Below are positions 24,975 to 31,862 of a stretch of DNA of 64,000 nt, piece by piece. A model generated the notes under the pieces. That model had not been told where the DNA came from and did no database searches. It was given only the letters and a program-made list of their open reading frames with translations. Made by a program: the position numbers and the translations under genes. Each line of letters starts with the position of its first letter. Position 1 is the first letter of the stretch. Source of the DNA: Sphingomonas mali NBRC 15500 (GTDB lineage: Bacteria > Pseudomonadota > Alphaproteobacteria > Sphingomonadales > Sphingomonadaceae). The stretch is from NCBI RefSeq assembly GCF_001598415.1, contig NZ_BCYX01000001.1:395969-459968 (forward strand), in the 5' to 3' direction.

Positions 24975-25349
24975 GTGCGCCTTTACGCGAACAAACCGAT
25001 CGGAACCGTTCCCCGCGCGCGACAGCTACGTCGCGACGCGGCCTCGCCCGAGCGTCGGTTGTTGCGCGCGCTGCGTGAAGCACTCCCGGAGCTGAAGTGG
25101 CGGCACCAGGCGCCGATCGGGCCGTTTTTTGCGGACATCATGTGTTTCTCGGAATCACTGGTGATCGAAGTCGACGGCGACACGCATGCCGACACCGCCG
25201 AGAATGACGCGTCGCGGACAAGAGTGATCGAAAGCGAGGGCTTTCATGTCCTGCGCTTTTCGAATGGGGATGTGATGGGGAATATCGATGGCGTGGTCGC
25301 ACATGTGGCGATGACGCTGGGTAACAGGAAAGAGGGCATCGCGGCGTGA
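24966..25349 (+). CDS. DUF559 domain protein, nuclease-like
   Basis: A 127-residue DUF559 protein (restriction-endonuclease/Vsr-like fold). After a basic N-terminus it has 'ASPERRLLRALREALPELKWRHQAPIGPFFADIMCF' style segments, then 'LVIEVDGDTHAD' with the Glu-x-Asp active-site strand and 'LRFSNGDVM'. Family members are predicted DNA endonucleases without a settled role. The GTG start lies inside repeat copy A and the stop is 7 bases before the inverted copy B, so gene and repeats form one unit. A second GTG at 24975 is also possible. Confidence 0.8.
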   Translation: MRAVRLYANKPIGTVPRARQLRRDAASPERRLLRALREALPELKWRHQAPIGPFFADIMCFSESLVIEVDGDTHADTAENDASRTRVIESEGFHVLRFSNGDVMGNIDGVVAHVAMTLGNRKEGIAA

Positions 25350-25356
25350 ACCGTCC

Positions 25357-25413
25357 TGCCCTCACCCTTCCGGCCCTGCGGGCCTCCCTCCCTCTCCCGA
25401 CGGGAGAGGGAGT
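25357..25413 (-). repeat. Palindromic repeat, copy B (inverted)
   Basis: The reverse complement of this 57-base stretch matches copy A closely, with the inner hairpin changed to GGCCC-GCA-GGGCC, a compensated change that keeps the pairing. It bounds the DUF559 gene on the right and lies 7 bases before the end of the convergent DUF2171 gene. Confidence 0.9.
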
Positions 25414-25420
25414 TGTCGAC

Positions 25421-25687
25421 TCAAGCCTGCTCTTCCTCCTCGAACGTCACAGCGACATCCGCGTTCGCGCTCAGCCGGACCTTGTCGCCCTCGATATCGG
25501 CGATCAGGCCCTTGGAGATGTAGTGGTGGTGCCCGGCATGGCTGCCCTGCCCTTCCTCGACATCGGCGCCCGAATCCTTCTTGGTCAGCTTGATGCGGTC
25601 GCCGTCGACATGGTCGACGGTGCCGACATGGACGCCGTCGGCGCCGATGACTTCCATATGTTCCTTGATCTGGCTGAGATCGACCAT
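25421..25687 (-). CDS. DUF2171 domain protein 1
   Basis: About 88 residues, starting MVDLSQIKEHM. It is a small beta-rich protein of the DUF2171 (PRC-barrel-like) family: 'IGADGVHVGTVDHVDGDRIKL' and 'LIADIEGDKVRLSANAD'. It has an extra His-rich insertion (GSHAGHHHYIS) compared with its paralogue encoded 83 bases upstream. Function is unknown; PRC-barrel relatives occur in RNA metabolism and photosynthesis proteins. It is convergent with the DUF559 unit. Confidence 0.85.
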   Translation of the reverse strand: MVDLSQIKEHMEVIGADGVHVGTVDHVDGDRIKLTKKDSGADVEEGQGSHAGHHHYISKGLIADIEGDKVRLSANADVAVTFEEEEQA

Positions 25688-25770
25688 GGTCATGCTCCTT
25701 CGATGATGGTGATGGTTACGCGGCCAGAACGCACGACCGCGGAGTTGGTCGCATGAGCCGGCATCGCGTC

Positions 25771-26013
25771 CTAGACTTGCTCGTCCTCGAACGTCACCGC
25801 GACGTCCGCGTTGGCGCTCAGCCGCACGGTATCGCCTTCGATCTCGGCGATCAGGCCGGCCGGGATGAAATGGGCGCGATCGCCTTCCTCCCCGCGGACG
25901 CCGGTCGGGCGCAGCTTGATGCTGTGATGAGTAACGCTGTCGACCGTGCCGACCGCGACGCCATCGGCGCCAATCACGGCCATGTCGGCGCGGACGTTGT
26001 TCAACTGGCTCAT
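25771..26013 (-). CDS. DUF2171 domain protein 2
   Basis: An 80-residue paralogue of the next gene downstream. Shared stretches are 'IGADGVAVGTVDSV', 'GLIAEIEGDTVRLSANADVAVTF' (here cut: LSANADVAVTFEDE) and the acidic C-terminus. The region corresponding to the His-rich insertion is replaced by 'GEEGDRAHFIP'. Both genes read leftward and may form an operon that is divergent from the small membrane genes at 26133. Confidence 0.85.
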   Translation of the reverse strand: MSQLNNVRADMAVIGADGVAVGTVDSVTHHSIKLRPTGVRGEEGDRAHFIPAGLIAEIEGDTVRLSANADVAVTFEDEQV

Positions 26014-26132
26014 CTTCTTTTCTCCTCGTGTGGATTGATGACTGGCGACCGGACTAGGCGGACTGCGGCGCGCGCGGCATCCGGGATTTCCCGCATGCCC
26101 AGCGACCGTCGCCGCGGCGCAAGGAAGGCGGC

Positions 26133-26327
26133 ATGAACCGCGCGCCCCTGGTCATGTATGCAGTCGCCGGCGTCGCGGGCGCGGGCGGAATCGTCGTCCT
26201 GACTCGCCGCGCGACGAGCGAAGGCGCGGTCTATGCCCAGCGCATCGGCGCGACGATGCTGCTCGCGCTGGCCGCGATCCTGACCGTCTTCGCCAGCGCG
26301 ATGGCGAGCTGGGGGCCGGGCGCATGA
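26133..26327 (+). CDS. Small two-helix membrane protein
   Basis: A 64-residue protein with two hydrophobic helices (about residues 5-24 and 36-58) and a short basic loop (TRRATSEGAVYAQR). It is not recognised. Its stop overlaps the next start (GCATGAGC), and the following two genes and nrdB continue the run, so it is probably the first of a four-gene transcription unit. Confidence 0.6.
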   Translation: MNRAPLVMYAVAGVAGAGGIVVLTRRATSEGAVYAQRIGATMLLALAAILTVFASAMASWGPGA

Positions 26328-26578
26328 GCAAAATAGCGTTTCTCGCGCTGACCGGCGTCGTTTGCCTCACCTTCTTTCTCCACGGCCTCTGGATTTTGCG
26401 GCGGACGACCGTGCCCGGCAACCCGTGGTATCCACGCTGGATGGGTGAAGGATTTCGCGCGATGCAGCTTCGGCACATGAAGACCGTGGCACGTGTCCAC
26501 GTTATCGGGGCGCCGATCGTCTTCCTCGCCATGCTCGCGCTCCTGGGCTGGATCCGCTTTGGTGAGGTCGCGCTATGA
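26324..26578 (+). CDS. Small membrane protein
   Basis: An 84-residue protein: helix at about 5-25, a basic and aromatic middle part (RRTTVPGNPWYPRWMGEGFRA, residues 27-47, shortened here as NPWYPRWMGEG) and a second helix at about 58-77. It overlaps its neighbours by 4 bases on both sides, which indicates tight translational coupling. No family is recognised. Confidence 0.6.
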   Translation: MSKIAFLALTGVVCLTFFLHGLWILRRTTVPGNPWYPRWMGEGFRAMQLRHMKTVARVHVIGAPIVFLAMLALLGWIRFGEVAL

Positions 26579-26832
26579 ACGGCGCCTTGCTCCTCGGCCT
26601 GATCTCGCTGGTCTGCGTCATCGACCTGGCGCCCGCCTTCTATTTTCTCCGCATGGCCAACCAGGCGGATAGCCTCGTCGGCGCCGCGCCCCAGGCTGGC
26701 GCGGTCAATCCCGATGCCGCGCGCCGCTTCGCGCGTGTCCTGCTCATGGCCACGCCTGGTGTGTGGCTCGTCGTCGCTCTTCTGTCGTTCGGGGTCATCC
26801 CGGTCGGCAACATCACCCCCATCACATTCTAG
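26575..26832 (+). CDS. Small membrane protein upstream of nrdB
   Basis: An 85-residue protein with two hydrophobic helices (about 3-25 and 53-75) joined by a loop with 'ANQADSLVGAAPQAGAVNP'. It ends 14 bases before the nrdB start. The family is unknown. Whether these small proteins assist ribonucleotide reductase or merely share its promoter cannot be told. Confidence 0.6.
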   Translation: MNGALLLGLISLVCVIDLAPAFYFLRMANQADSLVGAAPQAGAVNPDAARRFARVLLMATPGVWLVVALLSFGVIPVGNITPITF

Positions 26833-26846
26833 TCCGGAGTTCGCCC

Positions 26847-27905
26847 ATGTCTCTTCTCAGTGCCCGCAAGACCTACAAGCCCTTCGAATATCCCTGGGCG
26901 TATGAATATTGGAAGCGCCAGCAGCAGCTCCACTGGCTGCCCGAAGAGGTGCCGCTGGGAGAGGATTGCCGCGACTGGGCGCAGAAGCTGTCGGACCATG
27001 AGCGCAACCTGTTGACCCAGATCTTCCGCTTCTTCACCCAGGCGGACGTCGAGGTGCAGGATTGCTATCACGAGAAATACGGCCGCGTGTTCAAGCCGAC
27101 CGAGGTCAAGATGATGCTGACCGCGTTCAGCAACATGGAGACGGTCCACATCGCGGCGTACAGCCACCTGCTCGACACGATCGGCATGCCCGAGAGCGAG
27201 TATGGCATGTTCCTCGAATATGCCGAGATGAAGGACAAGCACGATTACCTTCAGCAGTTCGGCGTCGATACCGATGAGGATATCGCCCGCACGCTGGCGA
27301 TGTTCGGCGGCTTCACCGAGGGCGTGCAGCTGTTCGCCAGTTTCGCGATGCTGATGAACTTCCCGCGCTTCAACAAGATGAAGGGCATGGGCCAGATCGT
27401 GTCCTGGTCGGTCCGCGATGAGAGCCTGCATTGCGAAGGCATCATCCGCCTGTTCCACGCCTTCGTGCAGGAACGCGACTGCCTGACCAAGGCGGTGCGC
27501 GACGATATCGGCGACGTGTGCCAGACGACGATCCGCCTGGAGGACGCGTTCATCGACCTGGCGTTCGAGCAGGGCCCGGTCAACGGCATGTCGCCCAAGG
27601 AGATCAAGAAGTACATCCGCTACATCGCCGACTGGCGCCTGGGCCAGCTCGGCATGAAGCCGATCTACATGATCGACGAGCATCCCCTGCCCTGGCTGAC
27701 CCCAATGCTCAACGGCGTCGAGCACGCCAACTTCTTCGAAACCCGCGCGACCGAGTACTCGAAGGCGGCGACGCGCGGTCAGTGGAACGACGTGTGGGAC
27801 TCGTTCGACAAGCGGCAGAAGGCGAAGGCCGGGCCGGCGGCAAACGAGGACGCCGGGAGCGGCGAAGGGGATATGTTCGATAAGGCGGGGATTGCTGCGG
27901 AGTAG
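26847..27905 (+). CDS. nrdB: Ribonucleoside-diphosphate reductase, beta subunit
   Basis: A 352-residue R2 subunit that stores the radical used by the alpha subunit. By alignment with E. coli R2, the di-iron ligands are Asp67, Glu98, His101 ('METVHIAAY'), a Glu in 'GFTEGVQLF', and Glu/His in 'RDESLHCEG'; the radical Tyr is kept as Tyr105. The C-terminus ends in an acidic, Gly-rich tail with a hydrophobic end that should dock on the alpha subunit. The start at 26847 is preceded by GGAG. It follows three coupled membrane genes. Confidence 0.95.
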   Translation: MSLLSARKTYKPFEYPWAYEYWKRQQQLHWLPEEVPLGEDCRDWAQKLSDHERNLLTQIFRFFTQADVEVQDCYHEKYGRVFKPTEVKMMLTAFSNMETVHIAAYSHLLDTIGMPESEYGMFLEYAEMKDKHDYLQQFGVDTDEDIARTLAMFGGFTEGVQLFASFAMLMNFPRFNKMKGMGQIVSWSVRDESLHCEGIIRLFHAFVQERDCLTKAVRDDIGDVCQTTIRLEDAFIDLAFEQGPVNGMSPKEIKKYIRYIADWRLGQLGMKPIYMIDEHPLPWLTPMLNGVEHANFFETRATEYSKAATRGQWNDVWDSFDKRQKAKAGPAANEDAGSGEGDMFDKAGIAAE

Positions 27906-27907
27906 CC

Positions 27908-28525
27908 ATGGGCACGAAATCGTCAAATTGCCCCTACTGTAAATTGCAAAGCGTGTCGTTTACGGCGGCGCACGATTTCGTAGTCCACGATAAATCTCGC
28001 CGCACCCTTATGAGGTGCGGCAATTGTGGCGAGGCAATTATATATGAATTCCAAAGCCCTCCTAATCACTCCAGCATGCCCACGCAGGTAAATGGCAATT
28101 TGGAATCTTTAGGCTACAGGTTTATTCGACAATGGCCGAATTCTGAACGTGGCGCGGCTCCGCAACATGTTCCTGAGAATATCTCTCGATTTTTCGAGCA
28201 AGGCACATCCAGCCTTCTCGGCGGAAATTTCGACGCCGCGGCAATAATGTTTCGGAAGACCTTGGAAGCTTCTACAAAAGAAAAAATTCCAGACGACGCC
28301 GGAAAGCCGCTAGTGAAGCGCATCGACTTGCTAGTTTTATCGGGAGAACTAACAAAAGACATTGGTCAGTGGGCTCACGAAATTAGGGTTGGCGGAAATG
28401 AAGCGGCGCACGATGAAGAACTCTATTCAGCGGACGATGCCGAGGCATTGAAGAATTTCACCGAAGCCTATCTACGATACGTTTACACGTTACCCACGAT
28501 GGTTGCCAACAGACGTGCAAGTTAA
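27908..28525 (+). CDS. DUF4145 domain protein, low GC
   Basis: A 205-residue protein with an N-terminal zinc-ribbon-like region (two CxxC: 'CPYCKLQ' and 'CGNCGEA') and a C-terminal DUF4145 helical domain ('FEQGTSSLLGGNFDAAAIMF', 'KTLEAS', 'HEIRVGGNEAAHDE'). DUF4145 occurs in restriction and defence-linked proteins and in stand-alone proteins; no reaction is known. The codon use is clearly more AT-rich (ATA, AAA, TTA, TCT) than in the genes on either side, although it begins only 2 bases after nrdB, so it was probably acquired by transfer. Confidence 0.8.
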   Translation: MGTKSSNCPYCKLQSVSFTAAHDFVVHDKSRRTLMRCGNCGEAIIYEFQSPPNHSSMPTQVNGNLESLGYRFIRQWPNSERGAAPQHVPENISRFFEQGTSSLLGGNFDAAAIMFRKTLEASTKEKIPDDAGKPLVKRIDLLVLSGELTKDIGQWAHEIRVGGNEAAHDEELYSADDAEALKNFTEAYLRYVYTLPTMVANRRAS

Positions 28526-28537
28526 AAGATACCTTGG

Positions 28538-28556
28538 ATTATGGTGACAGTTACTA
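28538..28556 (+). repeat. GGTGACAGTT motif, left copy
   Basis: ATTATGGTGACAGTTACTA matches the copy at 29178-29197 at 18 of about 20 positions (one substitution, one missing T). The two bound the DUF6968-like gene and the transposase remnant. Confidence 0.6.
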
Positions 28557-28623
28557 GGTTGTGAACCCATAAAGGTTGTTGGCGCGCGCATGACATGTCA
28601 GACCCGCTCGACGGAGAGGGCTG

Positions 28624-28974
28624 ATGGACGAAGCGGCTTTTTTGACGCGTGAGTTTGAGCTGGATGGCGGCGGGCTGGTAATTCGTTTCTACACGCCTGC
28701 CAAAGCTCCCGGCGGGGAGTTCCAGTGCCGATACTCGATAGGGTGGCCGGAGCGCGAAGTCCGGCGGTACGCGTGCGGCCTAGACGGCGTTCAGGCGCTC
28801 ATGCTGGCCATGCGGATAGTTCACACTGAGCTTGTCGAGAGTGACGCATATAAAGCCGGTCGGCTTACTTGGTGCGATCAGGCTGATCTCGACCTGCCCC
28901 CTACCTGGGGCAGCGGATCACTCTACGATGCTCCGCCCCACTCAGATGGGAATGAGACGCCGGGGCCGGCATAG
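28624..28974 (+). CDS. Hypothetical protein (DUF6968-like)
   Basis: A 116-residue soluble protein: 'TREFELDGGGLVIRFYTP', 'FQCRYSIGWPEREVRRYACG' and 'DGVQALMLAMRIVHTEL' resemble the DUF6968 family of small proteins, without a known role. The C-terminal 25 residues are Pro- and Gly-rich. It is preceded by GGAGAGGG. It lies between the two copies of the GGTGACAGTT motif, so it may have come in with the mobile DNA. Confidence 0.5.
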   Translation: MDEAAFLTREFELDGGGLVIRFYTPAKAPGGEFQCRYSIGWPEREVRRYACGLDGVQALMLAMRIVHTELVESDAYKAGRLTWCDQADLDLPPTWGSGSLYDAPPHSDGNETPGPA

Positions 28975-29012
28975 CGCTTCCCTAAAAGCACGACATCTGA
29001 TTCAAGCTCGGC

Positions 29013-29198
29013 GTGAGCCGATATGATCTGACCGACTTTGAGTGGCGCGTGATCGAGCCGCTGTTGCCCAACAAGCCGCGAGGCGTGCCGCGCGTGGATG
29101 ATCGCCGGGTGTTGAACGGCATCTTCTGGGTATTGCGGTCGGGTGCGCCGTGGCGCGATCTGCCCGAGCGGTATGGAATTACGGTGACAGTTTACTAA
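29013..29198 (+). pseudogene. IS5-family transposase remnant (N-terminus only)
   Basis: A 61-codon frame with a GTG start. The first ~55 residues ('LTDFEWRVIEPLLPNKPRG', 'LNGIFWVLRSGAPWRDLPER') match the N-terminal DUF4096 part of IS5-type transposases. After 'ERYG' the match stops and the frame reads through the GGTGACAGTT motif to a stop at 29196. The catalytic DDE domain is missing, so it is inactive. The break falls exactly at the motif. Confidence 0.85.
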
Positions 29199-29200
29199 AT
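29178..29200 (+). repeat. GGTGACAGTTT motif, right copy
   Basis: ATTACGGTGACAGTTTACTA, near-identical to the copy at 28538. It truncates the transposase remnant. Similar sequences flank REP-associated mobile units in other proteobacteria, which is from memory and not checked. Confidence 0.6.
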
Positions 29201-29237
29201 CACCGAAACAGGCGCAAACCGCTCACAGGAGAGCGCC

Positions 29238-29672
29238 ATGACCGAAGCCCATATCGACCCCACCCGTGAGCAGTTCGACGCCTTCAAGGCGCTCCCCCGC
29301 GACGCGCCGATCGCGATGCTCAACCTGGTCCGCTATCGCGAGCGCGCCGCCTATCCCGACGACCATGACTGCGCCGCGCTCGGGCTGACCGGGGCCGAGG
29401 CCTATGCCCGGTACGGCGCGGAAAGCGGGCCGATCTTTCGCCGCGTCGGCGGCAGCGTGATCTGGTCGGGCACGCCGCAGCTCGTGCTGACCGGGCCGGC
29501 GGACGAAGCGTGGGATACCGCGTTCGTCGCGCTCTACCCTAACGCGCATGCCTTTCTCGAGATGGTGACCGACCCCGCCTATCGCCTCGCGGTCGTCCAT
29601 CGCCAGGCGGCGGTCGCGACCAGCCGGCTGATCCGCTGCGAGCCGCGCGAGGGGGGTGCCGGGTTCGCTTGA
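29238..29672 (+). CDS. DUF1330 domain protein
   Basis: A 144-residue protein of the DUF1330 dimeric ferredoxin-like group, with 'PIAMLNLVRYRERAAYP', 'AYARYGAESGPIFRRVGGSV' and 'VALYPNAHAFLEMVTDPAY'. The fold is that of small monooxygenases and stress-response dimers; the reaction is unknown. GGAGAG precedes the ATG. It stands alone downstream of the transposase remnant. Confidence 0.85.
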   Translation: MTEAHIDPTREQFDAFKALPRDAPIAMLNLVRYRERAAYPDDHDCAALGLTGAEAYARYGAESGPIFRRVGGSVIWSGTPQLVLTGPADEAWDTAFVALYPNAHAFLEMVTDPAYRLAVVHRQAAVATSRLIRCEPREGGAGFA

Positions 29673-29824
29673 GGCGGCCGGCGCGCTCTCCCAAATCTTG
29701 ACGAACCCGCCGTCCAACGGCACATCGGCGGCGTTCACCGCCCCTGAGGGAAGTATGAAGGAAATTGTCGCCCGCTGACCTGACGGCCCCGGTTTTGCCG
29801 GAGGCGCCGTCGTCATGCGCTCGA

Positions 29825-29848
29825 CCCGCCGGGATATCCCGGTCGGGC
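29825..29848. promoter_or_regulatory. Palindrome upstream of yjhX-like gene
   Basis: CCGGGATATCCCGG is a perfect 14-base palindrome extended by CCCG and CGGG, 40-60 bases before the toxin-like gene. It may be an autoregulatory operator or a hairpin in the leader. Confidence 0.3.
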
Positions 29849-29885
29849 GACGCGGTCGTTTTCTCGACTGACGGGCACAATCCAC

Positions 29886-30143
29886 GTGAACATCTCAAAA
29901 TACGAACAGCGCGTGCTGCACGCGCTCGCGCAGGGCGGCGCGATCCATCACCGCCGCGACAGCAACGGGCGGATCGTCGAGGCGATCTGCTTTACCCGCG
30001 AAGGCCATGTGCTGGCGGACGGCTCACTGCCGATATTCCGCAAGCTCAAGCGGCGCGGGCTGATCTTCAGCCAGAGCGGGCAGCCGTACCGGATCAGCCG
30101 GTTGGGGCTGGCGGCGGTGCGGTCGCAACTGGATAATCGGTGA
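29886..30143 (+). CDS. yjhX: YjhX-family toxin
   Basis: An 85-residue protein of the UPF0386/YjhX family, clear from '[20 protein letters not shown]', '[18 protein letters not shown]' and '[20 protein letters not shown]'. It has a winged-helix-like layout. In E. coli YjhX is reported as a toxin neutralised by the acetyltransferase YjhQ encoded beside it. No such partner is encoded here: the flanks are the DUF1330 gene and repeats. It may therefore be harmless, a regulator, or controlled from elsewhere. Confidence 0.85.
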   Translation: MNISKYEQRVLHALAQGGAIHHRRDSNGRIVEAICFTREGHVLADGSLPIFRKLKRRGLIFSQSGQPYRISRLGLAAVRSQLDNR

Positions 30144-30149
30144 GCGTCA

Positions 30150-30207
30150 ATTCCCTCTCCCGTCGGGAGAGGGAAGGAGCGCCGACAGGCGCGGGAGGGT
30201 GAGGGCA
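30150..30207 (+). repeat. Palindromic repeat, copy C
   Basis: A 58-base unit of the same family as copies A and B, starting 6 bases after the yjhX stop, with the distal hairpin CCCTCTCCC-GTC-GGGAGAGGG and the inner one GCGCC-GACA-GGCGC. It is followed after 12 bases by the inverted copy D. Confidence 0.9.
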
Positions 30208-30219
30208 GTCGTTGGCCCC

Positions 30220-30337
30220 TGCCCTCACCCTTCCGGCGCTTCGCGCCTCCCTCCAGCATCGGGTCGGCCATGCCCCCGGCATGGCCTAAACAGCGCGGGG
30301 CGCTGTTTACCCGATGCTCCCAAGGGGAGAGGGATTG
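30220..30337 (-). repeat. Palindromic repeat, copy D, interrupted
   Basis: An inverted copy of the family (TGCCCTCACCCTTCCGGCGC...) in which the outer half of the distal hairpin is replaced by the 64-base element at 30255-30318; the right remainder is CCAAGGGGAGAGGG. Confidence 0.85.
30255..30318. mobile_element. 64-base perfect three-way-junction palindrome inserted in copy D
   Basis: Outer arms AGCATCGGGT (30255-30264) and ACCCGATGCT (30309-30318) pair perfectly. Inside are two perfect 9-base stems with 3-base loops: GGCCATGCC-CCC-GGCATGGCC (30266-30286) and AAACAGCGC-GGG-GCGCTGTTT (30288-30308). Single bases (C265, T287) sit at the junctions. The element encodes nothing. It interrupts another repeat and so was added later. 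Confidence 0.8.
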
Positions 30338-30409
30338 TTGTGCCGAGTCTGTCCTATCGTCGGCGCCGAACCCGCTTTATCGTCCGCGCAAACCTTGGGG
30401 AGGAAAACC

Positions 30410-30814
30410 ATGTCGCACGCCAATGTCGAACTGATCGGCGCCATCTATGCCGCCTTCGCCGCGGGCGACGTGCCGGGCGTGCTGGGGCGGATGGATCCGG
30501 CGATCGAATGGCACGAGGCGGAGAATTTCCCCTATGCCGATGGCAGCCCCTATATCGGCCCCGAAGCCGTGGCGCAGGGCGTGTTCATGCGCTGCGCGAC
30601 CGAATGGGACGGGTTCGCGGTCCAGGTCGACGAGATCGTCGATGGCGGCGATACGGTGGTCGCGTTCGGCCGCTATCTCGGCACCTACAAGGCGACCGGC
30701 AAGGCGCAGCATGCGCAGATGGCGCATGTCTGGCGCATCGCCGATGGACGCGCGGTGTGGTTCCAGCAATATGTCGACACGCTGGCGGTCGCGCGCGTCA
30801 CCGGCACCGCCTGA
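30410..30814 (+). CDS. NTF2-like (SnoaL-like) protein
   Basis: A 134-residue single-domain protein with the cone-shaped NTF2 fold: 'IGAIYAAFAAGDVPGVLGRM', 'EWHEAENFPYADGSPYIGPE' and 'WRIADGRAVWFQQYVDTLA'. Members are isomerases, hydrolases or binding proteins for small polar molecules. GGAGGAAA lies upstream of the ATG at 30410; longer readings of the frame run into the repeat and are not credible. Confidence 0.85.
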   Translation: MSHANVELIGAIYAAFAAGDVPGVLGRMDPAIEWHEAENFPYADGSPYIGPEAVAQGVFMRCATEWDGFAVQVDEIVDGGDTVVAFGRYLGTYKATGKAQHAQMAHVWRIADGRAVWFQQYVDTLAVARVTGTA

Positions 30815-30896
30815 TCCCGCTTCATCCTGGGGCAAGCTTGTCTGAGGTAACTCGCCGCGAGCCGTGTGCCGTGCTCGCCCGCCAATAGAGGATTCG

Positions 30897-31412
30897 ATGC
30901 GCTTCACTCCCCTGATTGTCCTGACCGCCGTCACTGCCATCGCGATCGCCACTCCCGCCGCGGCCAAGACCGAGAGCTTCCGCGCGACGCTGGACGGCAC
31001 CGCGATCCCGACGACCACCGGGTCGCCCGCGCATGGCAAGGTGACGGTCAAGGTCGACACGAAGGCGCAGCGCGTCTCGGTCGAGCTCGACGTGCAGGGC
31101 ATCGCGCTGGACCAGCTCAACGACGCCCTGGTCGCCAAGCCGATCGGGCCGGTCCATTTCCACCAATATCGCACCGCCGACGACGTCGAGGCGGTGCTGC
31201 CCGTGCCCTATGGCGCCAATTACCGCGCGACCAAGAACGGCTTCCACGTGTCGATGCGCAATTATTCCTATGCCGAGGGCGCGAAGCTGCTCAACGATCA
31301 GGATACGTTCGAGGAATTCGTCGACGCGCTGAACGCCGGCAAGATCGTGATCAACATCCACACCGACAAATTCCCGGATGGCGAGATCAGCGGCAAGGTG
31401 ATGCCGAACTAG
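30897..31412 (+). CDS. Secreted CHRD-domain protein
   Basis: A 171-residue protein with a signal peptide (residues 1-22, cleavage after 'TPAAA') and a CHRD domain: 'SFRATLDGTAIP', 'GKVTVKVDTKAQRVSVELDV', 'GPVHFHQYRTADDV' and the end 'NIHTDKFPDGEISGKVMPN'. CHRD domains in bacteria are periplasmic or surface beta-barrels of unknown role; the H-x-H and NIHT motifs may bind metal. It is monocistronic by spacing. Confidence 0.85.
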   Translation: MRFTPLIVLTAVTAIAIATPAAAKTESFRATLDGTAIPTTTGSPAHGKVTVKVDTKAQRVSVELDVQGIALDQLNDALVAKPIGPVHFHQYRTADDVEAVLPVPYGANYRATKNGFHVSMRNYSYAEGAKLLNDQDTFEEFVDALNAGKIVINIHTDKFPDGEISGKVMPN

Positions 31413-31514
31413 GGCGTGGGCTAGTAATCGGGGGACATCAGGGAATGGGGAAAGCGGCCATTTCTCGCGGTAGAGCCCCAGCGGCGTTCAGCTGAATGAC
31501 TGAACGCTAATTCG

Positions 31515-31862
31515 CTACTGGCTTTTGCTTGCCTCTCGGCGAATTTCCTCGGCTGCCCTGTCGAGCGTTGCTGCCGCCTGATCGATTATCGCGCGTTGAT
31601 ACGTGAGACACGCCTCGATGGCGTCGTTTGGGTCGCCGTAAAGTCCGGGTTGGGTGCGGGCAATCGTTCTAACCTCGGCGAAACCCCGGCCTTCCTTATA
31701 GAGCTTCGAGCATAACCTGCGGCGGTTCTCGGACAGCCGCACCAGCTGCTGAGGTGCGGTCTCCGCGACGGGCGCCGGATCAGGATCGTATCTGAGAAGC
31801 TCATCGTCTTGCATGGTGATCAGGAACAGAGCCAGCACCCCGATCATCCCGGTCTCCGCCAT
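31515..31862 (-). CDS. Hypothetical exported protein
   Basis: A 115-residue protein with a short hydrophobic N-terminus (residues 3-17) that may be a signal or anchor, then a charged helical region with a Cys pair (RRLCSKLYKEG and EACLTYQR). No family recognised. It is on the minus strand, 119 bases after the cytochrome gene in the transcription direction, so it could be co-transcribed with it. Confidence 0.6.
   Translation of the reverse strand: MAETGMIGVLALFLITMQDDELLRYDPDPAPVAETAPQQLVRLSENRRRLCSKLYKEGRGFAEVRTIARTQPGLYGDPNDAIEACLTYQRAIIDQAAATLDRAAEEIRREASKSQ

Noticed and set aside
24918..25413. Repeats A and B as a CRISPR-like array
   Set aside because: Only two copies, inverted and separated by a gene; no spacers or cas genes exist in the window.
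29539..29898. 119-codon minus-strand frame
   Set aside because: Arg-rich, overlaps the DUF1330 gene and the yjhX leader; no support for a real protein.
30255..30318. tRNA-like gene
   Set aside because: The fold looks like a partial cloverleaf but lacks an anticodon arm, TPsiC loop and other tRNA marks, and is fully symmetric; it is a palindromic element.
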